Below are positions 53,498 through 62,678 of a stretch of DNA of 64,000 bases, in pieces. A program made the translations under genes and the position numbers. The notes below the pieces were generated by a model that worked only from the letters and a program-made list of their open reading frames with translations, had not been told where the DNA came from and ran no database searches. This DNA comes from Cytophagales bacterium (GTDB lineage Bacteria; Bacteroidota; Bacteroidia; Cytophagales; Cyclobacteriaceae): positions 1-64,000 of the forward strand of contig JAKSDQ010000089.1 of the NCBI GenBank assembly GCA_022360015.1, read 5' to 3'. Every line of letters begins with the position of its first letter. The first letter of the stretch is position 1.

Positions 53498-53505
53498 TAA
53501 ATTTG
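53498..53505 (+). promoter_or_regulatory. Candidate -7 promoter element for the siderophore receptor/PepSY unit
   Basis: TAAATTTG fits TAnnTTTG, with a TTG at 53474-53476 about 21 bp upstream. It lies 55 bp before the receptor ATG and would also serve the intact PepSY gene downstream. Confidence 0.4.
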
Positions 53506-53559
53506 AGCTTTTAAAGTAATTCCAAATAAAAGCTAACTTTTTATTCCACGCATTCCAAC

Positions 53560-54538
53560 ATGAAAAATATTGTACTATTTACATGCCTGATCTTGTTATG
53601 TTATGAAAGCCAGGCACAGCATGGCTCGGCTACCATACAAGGCAAAATAATTGATGAAAAAGGAGAACCATTAACCGGAATCAATGTAGGTCTCGAAGGT
53701 ACCGGTTACGGATCGCCGACCGATATCAACGGTTTTTATCTTATAAAAGAGGTTCGTTCCGGCACTTATACACTGGTTGTTTCAGGCGTTGGCTTTGAAG
53801 CACAGCGGAAGAAGTTGGTTATTGAAGATGCAAAAACACTTACTTACGACTTTTCTTTTCGTGAGAACACCCAGGTATTGCAAACCGTGGAGGTGACTGG
53901 AAGAAGGGAAACAGACTATAAAAGCGATTGTTCCTTTTCAGCAACCAAGATAGAGTCAAAAACGATCGACATTCCTCAAACTATTTCAACGGTAACCAAG
54001 GAGCTAATACAGGATCAGCAGGCCTACCGGTTGAAAGATGTAGTCAAAAATGTCGCGGGTACCAATAAGTTTTCCGTGTATGATGATATTACTATCCGCG
54101 GATTCAGCACCAGTTCTAGCAATAGTCGCCTGGTTAACGGACTGCGAAGCTATTCAAATTTCTGGACCAGCCCTTTACTCGTCAATATTGAACGGGTTGA
54201 AGTCATTAAAGGTACTGCTTCAGCGATGTTTGCCAATACCAATCCTGGGGGTACAATCAACATGGTGACTAAAAAACCGCTCGATGAGCATCGTAAATCG
54301 CTCAGCTTTACTACCGGTACCTGGAACACCTATCGGGCCCAGGCTGATTTTACCGGGCCGATCAATGAGGAAGAAACCCTCTTGTACCGGTTAAACCTAT
54401 ACTGTAGACAAATTTCGTATTTCAGCCAATCTTGAAAACGTTTTTGACAAATTATATTACGCAGGAGGCTATAATTATCAGCGGAATTTTCCCGGAAATC
54501 CCAGGAATTTTTTACTCAATATCAGTTACACCTTTTAG
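53560..54538 (+). pseudogene. TonB-dependent siderophore receptor with a large internal deletion
   Basis: The first 280 or so codons are intact: a signal peptide (ends ESQAQ), a CarboxypepD-type domain ('IIDEKGEPLTGINVGLEGTG') and a FepA/FhuA-type plug ('DIPQTISTVTKELIQDQQAY', 'LLVNIERVEVIKGTASAMFA', 'NPGGTINMVTKKP'). At about 54395-54410 the text jumps, one frame off, to the last strands of a receptor ('FRISANLENVFDKLYYAGGY', 'FLLNISYTF' then TAG at 54536). Some 400-500 barrel residues are missing. The gene cannot make a barrel. Its natural partner, a PepSY protein, follows 18 bp later and is intact. Confidence 0.9.
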
Positions 54539-54556
54539 GAATTCAAATACAATGAT

Positions 54557-55774
54557 ATGACCTTCAAAAAACTGACCGGAAAAATTCACCTGTGGCTTGG
54601 CTTTACGGCTGGACTGGTAGTGGTAATAAGTATGACAGCGGCGGCAATTTTTGTGTGGGATGAGGAGCTGACTGACTGGTATTATGCAGATTATGTGTTT
54701 GTAGAGGCGCAAAAGGAGGTGCAGCCTGTGTCAGAACTTTTTTCGGCGGCCAGGCAAGCTTTGCCCGGAAAGGAGATCTATAGCTCTGAAATCTATAATG
54801 ACCCTAACCGTGCTTATGTTTTTACCGCCTACCAGCGCAGCAAAGCGACTGGCGGCTGGACCCATTGGGATGATCACGATTATTGGTACCGCGTTTATGT
54901 CAATCCCTATACAGGGCAAGTCACCGGCGTGGTAAATATGCTCACCAACTGGATCGACCTTACACGCAGACTTCACCAAAATTTGCTGCTGCGTTACAGT
55001 ATCGGTACCTGGATTGTGGGTATTGCCACGCTTATCATCTTTGTGATGGTATTCACCGGCCTTGTGTTGTGGTTTCCTAAAAATCTGAAGGTACTCAAGC
55101 AACGTTTGAAGATCAAGTGGAAGGCCCGCTGGCGGCGTGTCAATTACGACATTCATAATGTGGGAGGATTTTATACGTATCTTGTTATCCTGCTGCTTGC
55201 CACCACCGGCTTGGTATGGACATTTGACTGGTGGACCGACGGCATCTACCGGCTATTGGGTAACGACCCTAAAGAAGTATTTGCCAGCCGCCCCAGCCCA
55301 CTGGAATGGGCAGATAAGCCTACAGGCCAGGCAGTAGATCTCGCTTTATATGATGCCATGCAGCGCAGGTCTCATTGGCTTGGTATCTACCTTAGCCTTC
55401 CCAAAAACGAAGGAAAAGGTGAAATCAATGCTTACGTGTTGTTTGATGGTACTTCGGGTTGGGAAGAGTCTGACCAGTATGCTTACCACCCAACAACAGG
55501 ACAGTTACATTGGCAAAAAAAACAGGAGGAAAAACTGCTGGGAGAAAAGTGGAGAAACTCCAACTATGCGATACATGTAGGAAGTATCTATGGCTTACCC
55601 ACAAAGCTATTGGCTTGTTTTACAGCCTTATTTTGTGCTTCATTGCCCGTTACAGGCTTTTTGATTTGGCTGGGAAGACGTAAAAAAAAGAAAAAGCAAA
55701 AAAATATCCACCAAGAAAAACCCAAAGATCAAACCTGGCAACAGACTGCAAGAAAAGTATCGGTGCCCCGGTAA
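54557..55774 (+). CDS. PepSY-domain membrane protein (iron-uptake associated)
   Basis: 405 residues with four membrane spans near 10-32, 150-175, 205-228 and 345-366. PepSY-type segments are seen at 'GKEIYSSEIYNDPNRAYVFT', 'RVYVNPYTGQVTGV' and 'DQYAYHPTTGQLHW'. 'LTRRLHQNLLL', 'VNYDIHNVGGFYTYLVILLL' and 'NYAIHVGSIYGLPTKL' supply the conserved membrane-embedded His residues of PiuB/FegB-like proteins, thought to reduce ferric siderophores in the inner membrane. The C-terminus is Lys-rich. It follows the deleted siderophore receptor and would originally have worked with it. Confidence 0.88.
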   Translation: MTFKKLTGKIHLWLGFTAGLVVVISMTAAAIFVWDEELTDWYYADYVFVEAQKEVQPVSELFSAARQALPGKEIYSSEIYNDPNRAYVFTAYQRSKATGGWTHWDDHDYWYRVYVNPYTGQVTGVVNMLTNWIDLTRRLHQNLLLRYSIGTWIVGIATLIIFVMVFTGLVLWFPKNLKVLKQRLKIKWKARWRRVNYDIHNVGGFYTYLVILLLATTGLVWTFDWWTDGIYRLLGNDPKEVFASRPSPLEWADKPTGQAVDLALYDAMQRRSHWLGIYLSLPKNEGKGEINAYVLFDGTSGWEESDQYAYHPTTGQLHWQKKQEEKLLGEKWRNSNYAIHVGSIYGLPTKLLACFTALFCASLPVTGFLIWLGRRKKKKKQKNIHQEKPKDQTWQQTARKVSVPR

Positions 55775-55928
55775 TTGATTGTCAATCAAAATGCATAGCC
55801 CTAACCTGCCAAACCGTTACTACGCATTTCCCACAAACCGTTAGCGAACATTTCTCACTAAAAAATTTTATCTGTCTGCGACAATTCCGGAAATTTTGCT
55901 GCTAATACAATAAAAGTAGTAGCTTAAA

Positions 55929-56259
55929 ATGAAATCGGAAAAGCGTCACTTTATTCAAATCATAAACAATAATAAAGGCACTATCAGAAGCCTCTGTAAA
56001 GTTTATTATGCGAATAGCGAAGACCCAAAAGATGCTTTTCAATACATCCATTCTTCAACTTTGGAAATCATTCGCCACATTTCGCGGAGAATCTGAAATC
56101 AGCACCTGGATTTATCGGGTAAGTCTTAATACGATTCTTACTAAAAAAGGAGATAAGAAATCGATTTCCATTGAGCCACTTGATACACCTCATCAGGATT
56201 TTTGCATTGCAAATGAGTTGGTATGGAGTCTGTTGGGTTTTAGGAACCCTTGGTTATAA
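55929..56259 (+). pseudogene. Frameshifted ECF sigma factor
   Basis: From the ATG at 55929 the frame reads MKSEKRHFIQIINNNKGTIR, then 'SLCKVYYANSEDPKDAFQ', the typical start of Cytophagales ECF sigma factors. It then goes out of frame near 56040-56055. The neighbouring frame continues with 'ILQLWKSFATFRGESEISTW' followed by IYRVSLNTIL, the core of region 2. Region 4 is missing; the text ends ...LLGFRNPWL and stops at 56259. The gene carries both a small indel and a 3' truncation. It follows the PepSY gene, though the original target is unknown. Confidence 0.8.
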
Positions 56260-56368
56260 AATCACTTAATGTTTACAAATCAGAAGACACTCCAACTATT
56301 GAACTTGATAAATTCATAACTTATATAATGTTGGGAGCAACCCTGTCAAATGGGTATCCAAGCTGGGG

Positions 56369-57229
56369 TTACTGCTCATCTACCTGTATCAATTCGTCAT
56401 CCTTCCAGGTTCCTTTGGCTACTATTTCACCTTCTTCTCCGTAAAAAGTGCCTTCACCATTACGCTGGTCATCTTCCCAATGGCCTATGAATTTTTCGCC
56501 GTTCGTCCAATGGTACGTTCCTAATCCGTGGCGTCTGTCATCTTTGTAATGGCCTTTATAATATTGACCATCCGGCCAGTAAAACGTACCTTGTCCATGA
56601 CGCAGGTTATTTTTCCATTCACCTTCGTAGCGGCTTCCTGTACTAAGGAGGGCCACCCCTTGCCCCCGGGCCATATCGTTTTTTACCTGGCCTACGTAGT
56701 GGGCTTGAATTCCCTTGCTGGTTTTGAACGTGAGGTAGGCATAGTCCGCATTTTCTTCGAGTTGACTTTCGAGGTATTTTATTCGCATATAGGCTTTGTC
56801 AAGGGCAAAACTGAGGGAGTCAAACTGCCGTATTTCTTCCGGGGTGACATCTTGTTGAGGGATGGTAGCGATGGTAGCTGAAGAAGTGTCTTTCCCATCT
56901 GCAATTTTCTTGTCCTTATCCATCAACTCGCGGGCCAGTTTTATTCGTATTTGAAGTGCCCGGGAAAATTGCGCATTTTCCACTTGTTCGGCTTGCTTTT
57001 GGTAGGCGCTTATGGCTTCAGCGTACTGACCGGTATGCAGTAAAGAATCAATGGCTTCTAATGCTAAGGGTTGATGGAAGAAATTGGGATTTTCCATGGT
57101 CCGGATTTTCTCTTCTGCCTGCATGAGCTGCTCATTCGAATGTTGGATTTTAAAGATAAAGTAAATAGCCAATACGATCGTTACGGCCAGTAAGGAATAG
57201 GAGATTATTGTAGCTTTTGTCCTGGGCAT
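56369..57229 (-). CDS. MORN-repeat protein with N-terminal membrane anchor
   Basis: 286 residues. One membrane span near 8-27 is followed by a helical, coiled-coil-like region (28-175, including 'IKYLESQLEENADYAYLTFK'). The C-terminal part holds four to five MORN repeats: 'AHYVGQVKNDMARGQGVALL', 'RYEGEWKNNLRHGQGTFYWP', 'YYKGHYKDDRRHGLGTYHWT', 'KFIGHWEDDQRNGEGTFYGE' and a last 'AKGTWKDDELIQV'. MORN repeats form extended beta-sheets that bind lipids, proteins or glycans. It is the third gene of a minus-strand operon with DUF2490 and MORN_2-type proteins (25-bp gap), probably all at the cell envelope. Confidence 0.88.
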   Translation of the reverse strand: MPRTKATIISYSLLAVTIVLAIYFIFKIQHSNEQLMQAEEKIRTMENPNFFHQPLALEAIDSLLHTGQYAEAISAYQKQAEQVENAQFSRALQIRIKLARELMDKDKKIADGKDTSSATIATIPQQDVTPEEIRQFDSLSFALDKAYMRIKYLESQLEENADYAYLTFKTSKGIQAHYVGQVKNDMARGQGVALLSTGSRYEGEWKNNLRHGQGTFYWPDGQYYKGHYKDDRRHGLGTYHWTNGEKFIGHWEDDQRNGEGTFYGEEGEIVAKGTWKDDELIQVDEQ

Positions 57230-57254
57230 CTATAGTATAAGTTTATGGTAATCT

Positions 57255-58073
57255 CTAATCACTTTGGTGAATAGATGGGAGTTTACTTTTTATTTTTCTT
57301 AAATCCGGAGAGAAATACAAATGGAATCGCAAGGTCCAATTTTGCCGGTAGATGCTGCCCTCTGCGAGGTCCTGGCCTTGGGAATACATAATGCCGGAGG
57401 CCAGGGTGATCCTGGGGTTTACAATGTAACCAAAGGAGGTATGTAAACGCAAATCTTCAAAAGGACTATCCACCACAGGTTTTCCACTTTGCATGATCAG
57501 CTCAGCTTCTGGCGAAACATAAAATGTCTTAGAAGCCAATTTTGGTTTGTTCAAGGGTATTTTAAACTTCAACATGTATCGCCATCGATTTCTGAAAATG
57601 TACTCGCTATCTTCATGGAATCCCTGAGACCAACGATGCTCGATACGAATGCGGTGATACACCATCATCCTGGTCAGCGGCATCGCAAACAAATATTGAT
57701 GCCAGATGCGCCATTCAGGAACGGTATTTCTTTGCGTTGGGGTCTTGTTCGTATTGTAATTGACACGTAAAACCCCACCCAGACTAGCGTTGAACTTTTT
57801 GGAAAATAAATAGCTAATAGCATGCCGGTTATAGATTTGTGCTACTTGCCCGGCAAAAGGGGTGTTACCTTTTTCCGCCATCCTGAAGTGTGTTTGGGCA
57901 ATCCAAAACAACCGGTCAGAAATTCGAATATTCCCATAGGTATTTACCCACATAATCGTCACAGGCTCTTTGTATTCAGAGTCTCTGGGTTGTTGTTGTG
58001 CCATAGCGTAGCATTGAAATAGCACCGATAGCAAGAGTAGCCCTAAGGTTTTTTTCTTGTTACGCAGCTTCAT
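57255..58073 (-). CDS. DUF2490 outer-membrane-type protein
   Basis: 272 residues with a signal peptide (ending YAMAQ). The mature part shows the DUF2490 pattern: 'IMWVNTYGNIRISDRLFWIA', 'IYNRHAISYLFSKKFNASLG', 'PEWRIWHQYLFAMPLTRMMV', 'HRIRIEHRWSQGFHEDSEYI' and 'FRNRWRYMLKFKIPL', then 'NPRITLASGIMYSQGQDLAE'. The strands alternate as in outer-membrane barrels. The start overlaps the stop of the upstream gene (ATGA). The function of DUF2490 is not known. Confidence 0.85.
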   Translation of the reverse strand: MKLRNKKKTLGLLLLSVLFQCYAMAQQQPRDSEYKEPVTIMWVNTYGNIRISDRLFWIAQTHFRMAEKGNTPFAGQVAQIYNRHAISYLFSKKFNASLGGVLRVNYNTNKTPTQRNTVPEWRIWHQYLFAMPLTRMMVYHRIRIEHRWSQGFHEDSEYIFRNRWRYMLKFKIPLNKPKLASKTFYVSPEAELIMQSGKPVVDSPFEDLRLHTSFGYIVNPRITLASGIMYSQGQDLAEGSIYRQNWTLRFHLYFSPDLRKIKSKLPSIHQSD

Positions 58074-60037
58074 GGTTTAACCACTTTGTTGTCAGTTTGA
58101 ATGTTAAATAATTGCATGATCGCCAACGGGTCAACCTCCCTTTTTAGTTTGCGTTCAAGCTTGCCGGTATCCTCTTCTCGCAGCGCCAACATCCTTTTGT
58201 GGGTATTCTCCAGGAGTGATATCAACTGGGGTGTATTATTGCATGAAAGAGCGTTGTTTAACTCATTGAACAGGTATGGGACAAGTATTTCCCGGTAAGC
58301 ACCGGTAATGTGTCTCTTCACTTGTTCGTTCATCACAGTTGCGGTGAACGGATTCCAAACCTGATCGGTGTACAACACTTTGATTGCATCCATTTGCACC
58401 TGAAGCATCGAAATTTTTTCTGATAAATCCTGCATTTGATCGAAACAGCTCGTAAGCCATCGTGCCCGGTCAGGCTTTTTCGCCAGGTCATTCATAGAGG
58501 AATATTCACTGAGTTCGTTTGTAGCGGCTCGCTTTACGGCAACTAAAGTGCTTTGAGGTTCACCTGTTATTTTTTCTCGCAGTGAGTCCACCAGGTCATT
58601 CAAAGCAGTCATTTCTGCGATCAGTCCTTCCTCTAGCATCATCAATTGCGTCTGCCGCTGCTCATTGGTCAATTTCTCATTTAACTGGGTTTGAATAGAC
58701 TCCATGCTGCCAGCTACATATTTGGCAAGCTCGTAAATACCTTCTATGTCATCTTTTTCAAACTGGTAGGCTTCGGCGTTCGGCCCTTTATATGATCTTG
58801 TTATTACGCTATCTACAAATTCATAGGTCACACCGATTTCAGTTGAAATCGCATCATGCTGCCATAATATCGATGAGATATGCTCTCGTGGCACGAAAGA
58901 CAGGATATTCCGATCATACAATCGAGTTACTTCTTCGAGTAGTGATAAATGCTTTCCGGAAAGCTCATCTACTACCGAGAGCAGAAAAAAGGCTTCATTA
59001 TCCGACATTTTGAGGATGTTGAGCTGGGTACTTTTCAGCAAGGCTTCACTGATTTTTTTACTTTCAGTATAATAAGCCTTTATTGAATCAAGTTGATTTA
59101 ACTCATTATTATTCAATGAATTATAATTTACTTTTACTTTGAATTCCGGCATAAACCGGGACTTTCCCAACTTAGACAGAAGATCATCAATTTTTCGATA
59201 ATGCTTCGCATTTTCAACAAGCAAACTATTCAACTTACCTTTGATTTCAACACGGTTATCTCCCGTTAGCCGTTGATTAAGTTTGATGATTTCAAGGTAT
59301 CTCTCATCCAGGTTAATTATTTGGGGATTCTCAATTCCGTCGTTATAGACTTCCAAAGTAACTGTAAAGTCGTTTTTCTTTACTAAGATCTTGTCGAGAC
59401 TCCCTTCCGAAAAATGCCAGCTTTCGATAACACCCGGCTCATCAGCGGAATACAATTCCCACACATCATGGGCCAGACCGTCTCTCAGAAACCTGCCCAT
59501 AAGCGTCATGCGCTCATTTTGAATGCTAAAACTTTTTTGGGGAACACCCCTGTCAAAATCAATTGTACTCTTGAAAAGCGTCTCTTGAACTTGGGATTCC
59601 CTGATATGCTGTGTGGTTTGGGTCCATCTCCCGTGAGGTGTACCTTCTAAGATATTACCCGAGGTCTCATGGTAAATACCATTGGTTTTTACCTTATAAT
59701 AATAATCAATAACCTCAAGTACTTCCGCATCGTCAATGGTAAATTCTCCAAATTGAAAACGCCAGGGACCATCGGGTACATTGTTCTGAAAAGCGCCTTC
59801 AAAATAAAAGTAGAGATCCTGCTTGGATAGCAGGTCTTTCAAATTAGCATGCTGCATTTGAAATGGGCCATCAAAAATAGTATCGCCATCCAATAGCTTA
59901 TAACCAAACTCCGCCATCCCCTCATATTTACCTGCCTTGTAGGGGCCGCTATAATTCAATGCCATTTGGCCATAAAGCGAATAATGGACGACTATTGACA
60001 GCCATAAGAATAGGGTTATTTCTTTAAACAATAGCAT
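58070..60037 (-). CDS. Secreted MORN_2/YwqK-like repeat and coiled-coil protein
   Basis: 655 residues with a signal peptide (cleavage near LYGQ). The N-terminal ~250 residues contain antitoxin-component/MORN_2-like beta repeats: 'NYSGPYKAGKYEGMAEFGYK', 'FYFEGAFQNNVPDGPWRFQF', 'GNILEGTPHGRWTQTT', 'MGRFLRDGLAHDVWELYSAD'. The remaining ~400 residues are helical and charged, with probable coiled coils ('LNEKLTNEQRQTQLMMLEEG', 'DRARWLTSCFDQMQDLSEKI'). The whole protein is probably periplasmic. It is the first gene of the operon with DUF2490 and the MORN protein, with overlapping translation into the second gene. I do not recognise a named family. Confidence 0.65.
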   Translation of the reverse strand: MLLFKEITLFLWLSIVVHYSLYGQMALNYSGPYKAGKYEGMAEFGYKLLDGDTIFDGPFQMQHANLKDLLSKQDLYFYFEGAFQNNVPDGPWRFQFGEFTIDDAEVLEVIDYYYKVKTNGIYHETSGNILEGTPHGRWTQTTQHIRESQVQETLFKSTIDFDRGVPQKSFSIQNERMTLMGRFLRDGLAHDVWELYSADEPGVIESWHFSEGSLDKILVKKNDFTVTLEVYNDGIENPQIINLDERYLEIIKLNQRLTGDNRVEIKGKLNSLLVENAKHYRKIDDLLSKLGKSRFMPEFKVKVNYNSLNNNELNQLDSIKAYYTESKKISEALLKSTQLNILKMSDNEAFFLLSVVDELSGKHLSLLEEVTRLYDRNILSFVPREHISSILWQHDAISTEIGVTYEFVDSVITRSYKGPNAEAYQFEKDDIEGIYELAKYVAGSMESIQTQLNEKLTNEQRQTQLMMLEEGLIAEMTALNDLVDSLREKITGEPQSTLVAVKRAATNELSEYSSMNDLAKKPDRARWLTSCFDQMQDLSEKISMLQVQMDAIKVLYTDQVWNPFTATVMNEQVKRHITGAYREILVPYLFNELNNALSCNNTPQLISLLENTHKRMLALREEDTGKLERKLKREVDPLAIMQLFNIQTDNKVVKP

Positions 60038-60130
60038 TGCGCAAAGAAATAAAAATTAAATTGAAATGAGATAATAACCAGCCTGATAAATTAGCCATTA
60101 AGTCCTTGAACCACCTTGCGTTGCCAGGCT

Positions 60131-60313
60131 TTACCGGGGTTGACCGGTAGCATATTTTTTACTATTCTTCAACGTAGCGCTTATGTTTAAATTAAATCCT
60201 TGCTTTCCATCCTTGACATGTGGATTGTGTTGGATATACACTTCCCCGGCATATTTTTCTATGGCTTCTTCAGGCTTATTTTGATTGAACATCAGATCAT
60301 AAAAAGCCACTGC
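60131..60313 (-). pseudogene. Fragment of a SnoaL-like/NTF2-fold protein
   Basis: A 60-codon frame reads 'GFYDLMFNQNKPEEAIEKYA' and 'GEVYIQHNPHVKDGKQGF', the N-terminal third of SnoaL-like proteins in which Y-x-Q-H-N-P-x-V-x-D-G is a strong motif. It then drifts into unrelated text and stops at 60133-60131. There is no start codon in place. The surrounding stretch 60038-60431 contains no intact gene. Confidence 0.7.
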
Positions 60314-60431
60314 ATTTTACCTGTTGTCTTCTTACATGGGTAAAACTATTCAAATCATAAACGGTCCACAACCATGGCTGTTATAACCAAAAACCCTCCG
60401 GAATACAACCATGTTAAATTCCTGGCCGGCC

Positions 60432-60779
60432 TTAGCTAATCAATTTCAAATACCGTGTAAGTAAAAACCACCCCATACCCATCACTATGGCGACGGCATC
60501 CAACCAGTCAGCTATGAAGCGATCTGAAAAATAAGGAAAAAGTACCTCGGACACAAAAATGATATAGCCTGTGGTCACCACTATGTCTGCTACTGTCAAC
60601 CGTTGCTGTCCGAAAAACAATTGTCGCTCAAAGGAAACGGCTGTCAGTGCAAGCGCTCCGGCACAAAAGGGATCCAGATAGGCATCTGCCAGTTCCAGCC
60701 GTAAACCCAGCCAGTGCTGCAGGTATTGATGCACAAGGAAAAGTACAAGTGGGACAACCCAACTATAATGCCAGCTAAT
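60432..60779 (-). CDS. Small multi-span membrane protein
   Basis: About 116-119 residues with three to four membrane segments: 'SWVVPLVLFLVHQYLQHWLG', 'PFCAGALALTAVSFERQLFF', 'VADIVVTTGYIIFVSEVLFP' and 'DAVAIVMGMGWFLLTRYL'. 'LADAYLDPF' and 'FIADWLDAVAIV' resemble a Cytophagales family that databases often call a magnesium citrate secondary transporter, though I know of no experimental proof. The start is uncertain: the homologous part begins directly after the stop of the upstream gene (60785), yet no ATG, GTG or TTG is available there, and the ATG at 60935 would overlap the upstream gene by 150 bp. An ATT at 60779 is a possible rare start. Confidence 0.5.
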   Translation of the reverse strand: MSWHYSWVVPLVLFLVHQYLQHWLGLRLELADAYLDPFCAGALALTAVSFERQLFFGQQRLTVADIVVTTGYIIFVSEVLFPYFSDRFIADWLDAVAIVMGMGWFLLTRYLKLIS

Positions 60780-60784
60780 CTGCT

Positions 60785-61024
60785 TTACAAGGCCGCTAAT
60801 AAAGCGAATAAAAGCCCCACCAGTATCAATGGACTCAGCGCCACTAATATGAGGAGTATGATGATCCGGATGCTGATTTTTGCGGTTTTGACCCAAAATG
60901 TATCGCCTGATTTGATGGCGAAAAGTTTGTTCCATTTGTTATATGTATCTTTGGCACGATCTGAGAGGTTACCCTCCGCATGGGAAGGCTTGCCCTCTGG
61001 TTCAGCGGCTGATTGGTGCTTCAT
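60785..61024 (-). CDS. Small protein with C-terminal membrane span
   Basis: 79 residues. The N-terminal half is hydrophilic ('GNLSDRAKDTYNKWNKLFAI' then 'KSGDTFWVKTAKISIRI') and the C-terminal half is one strong membrane segment (IILLILVALSPLILVGLLFA). The stop lies at the very start of the following membrane-protein gene, so the two are probably translated together. I recall similar short proteins in Cytophagales but no function. Confidence 0.6.
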   Translation of the reverse strand: MKHQSAAEPEGKPSHAEGNLSDRAKDTYNKWNKLFAIKSGDTFWVKTAKISIRIIILLILVALSPLILVGLLFALLAAL

Positions 61025-61397
61025 AAGTTTATACCGGTATATCCTGTTTCCCCTTCTTAAAAGAATAAGGAGATGGTTCCACTAAATCCATTTTACGGAT
61101 TTTTCATTAGCATAATCATCTCCTTCACTATCTGAAACAACAGTTTTCACTCCTTTTAGTTGCTGTTAGGTGCTGTTTTGTTAGCCATAACGATTTTCCC
61201 GATCCGAAACGCTCTTTGATACGGACTATTCCTTTCTCTTACCAGGTGACCGTAGATCATCATAAAATGTTGTAATGACATTTATCTGAATTCTGATTGA
61301 CCGATATCATAGCGAAGTTTTGGTTTTGCCCATAGGTTTGTACCGGGCATGATAGGATACCAGCCCTTCATTTGATCATTAAATAACGATTAACCCT
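61025..61397. other. Intergenic region between divergent small-protein and alcohol dehydrogenase genes
   Basis: No gene, tRNA or clear promoter motif was recognised. The ADH gene has no TAnnTTTG box at a convincing position. Confidence 0.3.
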
Positions 61398-62435
61398 ATG
61401 AAAGCACTAGTTTATCATGGTCCCGGTAAAAAAAACTGGGAAGAGAAACCAAAACCAACTATTCAGGAACCAACGGATGCCGTTGTAAAAATTTTGAAAA
61501 CGACAATTTGCGGTACAGATCTTCACATATTGAAAGGCGATGTACCGGAGGTGGAAGATGGAAGGATTATAGGTCATGAAGGCGTCGGTGTTATTGAGGA
61601 AGTGGGGGGTGCAGTTAGCCATTTTAAAAAAGGGGATCACGTATTGATCTCCTGCATTACCTCTTGTGGCAAGTGTGAATATTGTAAAAAGGCCATGTAT
61701 TCACACTGTGAAAACGGTGGTTGGATACTGGGGCATTTAATTGACGGCACTCAGGCCGAATATGTAAGAATACCTTATGCCGATACCAGCCTGTATCTTG
61801 TTCCGGCCGGTGCAGATGAAGAGGCGCTGGTGATGTTAAGTGATATTTTACCCACCGGTTTTGAGTGTGGTGTTTTAAAAGGAAAGGTAAAGCCCGGAGA
61901 TACGATTGCCATTGTCGGTGCAGGCCCCATTGGAATGGCTACCTTATTGACGGCCCAGTTTTTTGCTCCCGCAGAAATCATCATGATAGACGTCGATGAC
62001 AACCGGCTCGAGGTAGCCAAAACTTTTGGTGCCACCCATACCATTAATAACTCGGATGGGAAGGCCCTGGAAAAGGTGATGGAATTCACCGACAACAGAG
62101 GGGTTGACACTGCGATTGAAGCGGTAGGTATTCCCGGAACTTTCGAACTATGTGCGGCCATGGCTACTGCGGGAGGTTACATAGCTAACATTGGTGTTCA
62201 CGGAAAAAGTGCCACCCTTCACCTGGAAACATTATGGGCCCATAACGTGACCATCACCACACGCCTCGTGGATACGGAGACCACACCCATGTTGTTCAAA
62301 AATGTTCAGTCTGGTAAACTGGATGCCAGGCAACTCATTACCCATCATTTTAAACTGGACCAGATTATGGAAGCGTATGAAACTTTTCAAAATGCGGAAA
62401 AGGAAAAGGCATTGAAGGTGATCATATCCGGTTAG
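61398..62435 (+). CDS. Zinc-dependent medium-chain alcohol dehydrogenase
   Basis: 345 residues. The N-terminal GroES-like domain includes 'TTICGTDLHILKGDVPEV', the catalytic-zinc region 'GRIIGHEGVGVIEEVG' and the structural-zinc cysteines 'SCITSCGKCEYCKKAMYSHC'. The Rossmann domain has 'IAIVGAGPIGMATLLTAQFF' and an acidic residue after the second strand ('IIMIDVDDNRLEVA'), which favours NAD+ over NADP+. It is a normal-length member of the family, with oxidation of a small secondary or primary alcohol likely but the substrate unknown. It stands alone. Confidence 0.93.
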   Translation: MKALVYHGPGKKNWEEKPKPTIQEPTDAVVKILKTTICGTDLHILKGDVPEVEDGRIIGHEGVGVIEEVGGAVSHFKKGDHVLISCITSCGKCEYCKKAMYSHCENGGWILGHLIDGTQAEYVRIPYADTSLYLVPAGADEEALVMLSDILPTGFECGVLKGKVKPGDTIAIVGAGPIGMATLLTAQFFAPAEIIMIDVDDNRLEVAKTFGATHTINNSDGKALEKVMEFTDNRGVDTAIEAVGIPGTFELCAAMATAGGYIANIGVHGKSATLHLETLWAHNVTITTRLVDTETTPMLFKNVQSGKLDARQLITHHFKLDQIMEAYETFQNAEKEKALKVIISG

Positions 62436-62544
62436 AGGACTGGTTTTAACTAAGGAACTGGCAAGAACCCGTGCAAACCTCTAAAAATAGATAATTTCCC
62501 ATAGCGCGCGTTCGTGGCTGTTGCACAACGTTTTCGCCAAAATT

Positions 62545-62606
62545 CTTTGTGTCTTGGTGCCTTTGTGGTTAACCATTTTTCACCACAAAGGCACCAAGAC
62601 ACAAAG
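62545..62606. repeat. Long perfect hairpin (25-bp arms) between convergent genes
   Basis: The arm at 62545-62569 begins CTTTGTGTCTTGGTGCCTTT and is perfectly complementary to 62582-62606 across a 12-nt loop. The motif CCACAAAGGCACCAAGACAC resembles a dispersed repeat that I recall from many Bacteroidota and other genomes. It lies in the 243-bp space between the convergent ADH and TPR genes, where it would act as a two-way terminator or is a repeat of MITE type. Confidence 0.7.
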
Positions 62607-62678
62607 AGACACGGAGGTTTTCGCCTATAAAAAAATACAAGCACATTCTTAAGTTGTGTAACGGACACGCGCGCCAAT

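Noticed and set aside
60780-60935. ATG at 60935 as the start of the small multi-span membrane protein
   Set aside because: It would overlap the well-supported upstream small gene by about 150 bp and add residues with no membrane or signal character.
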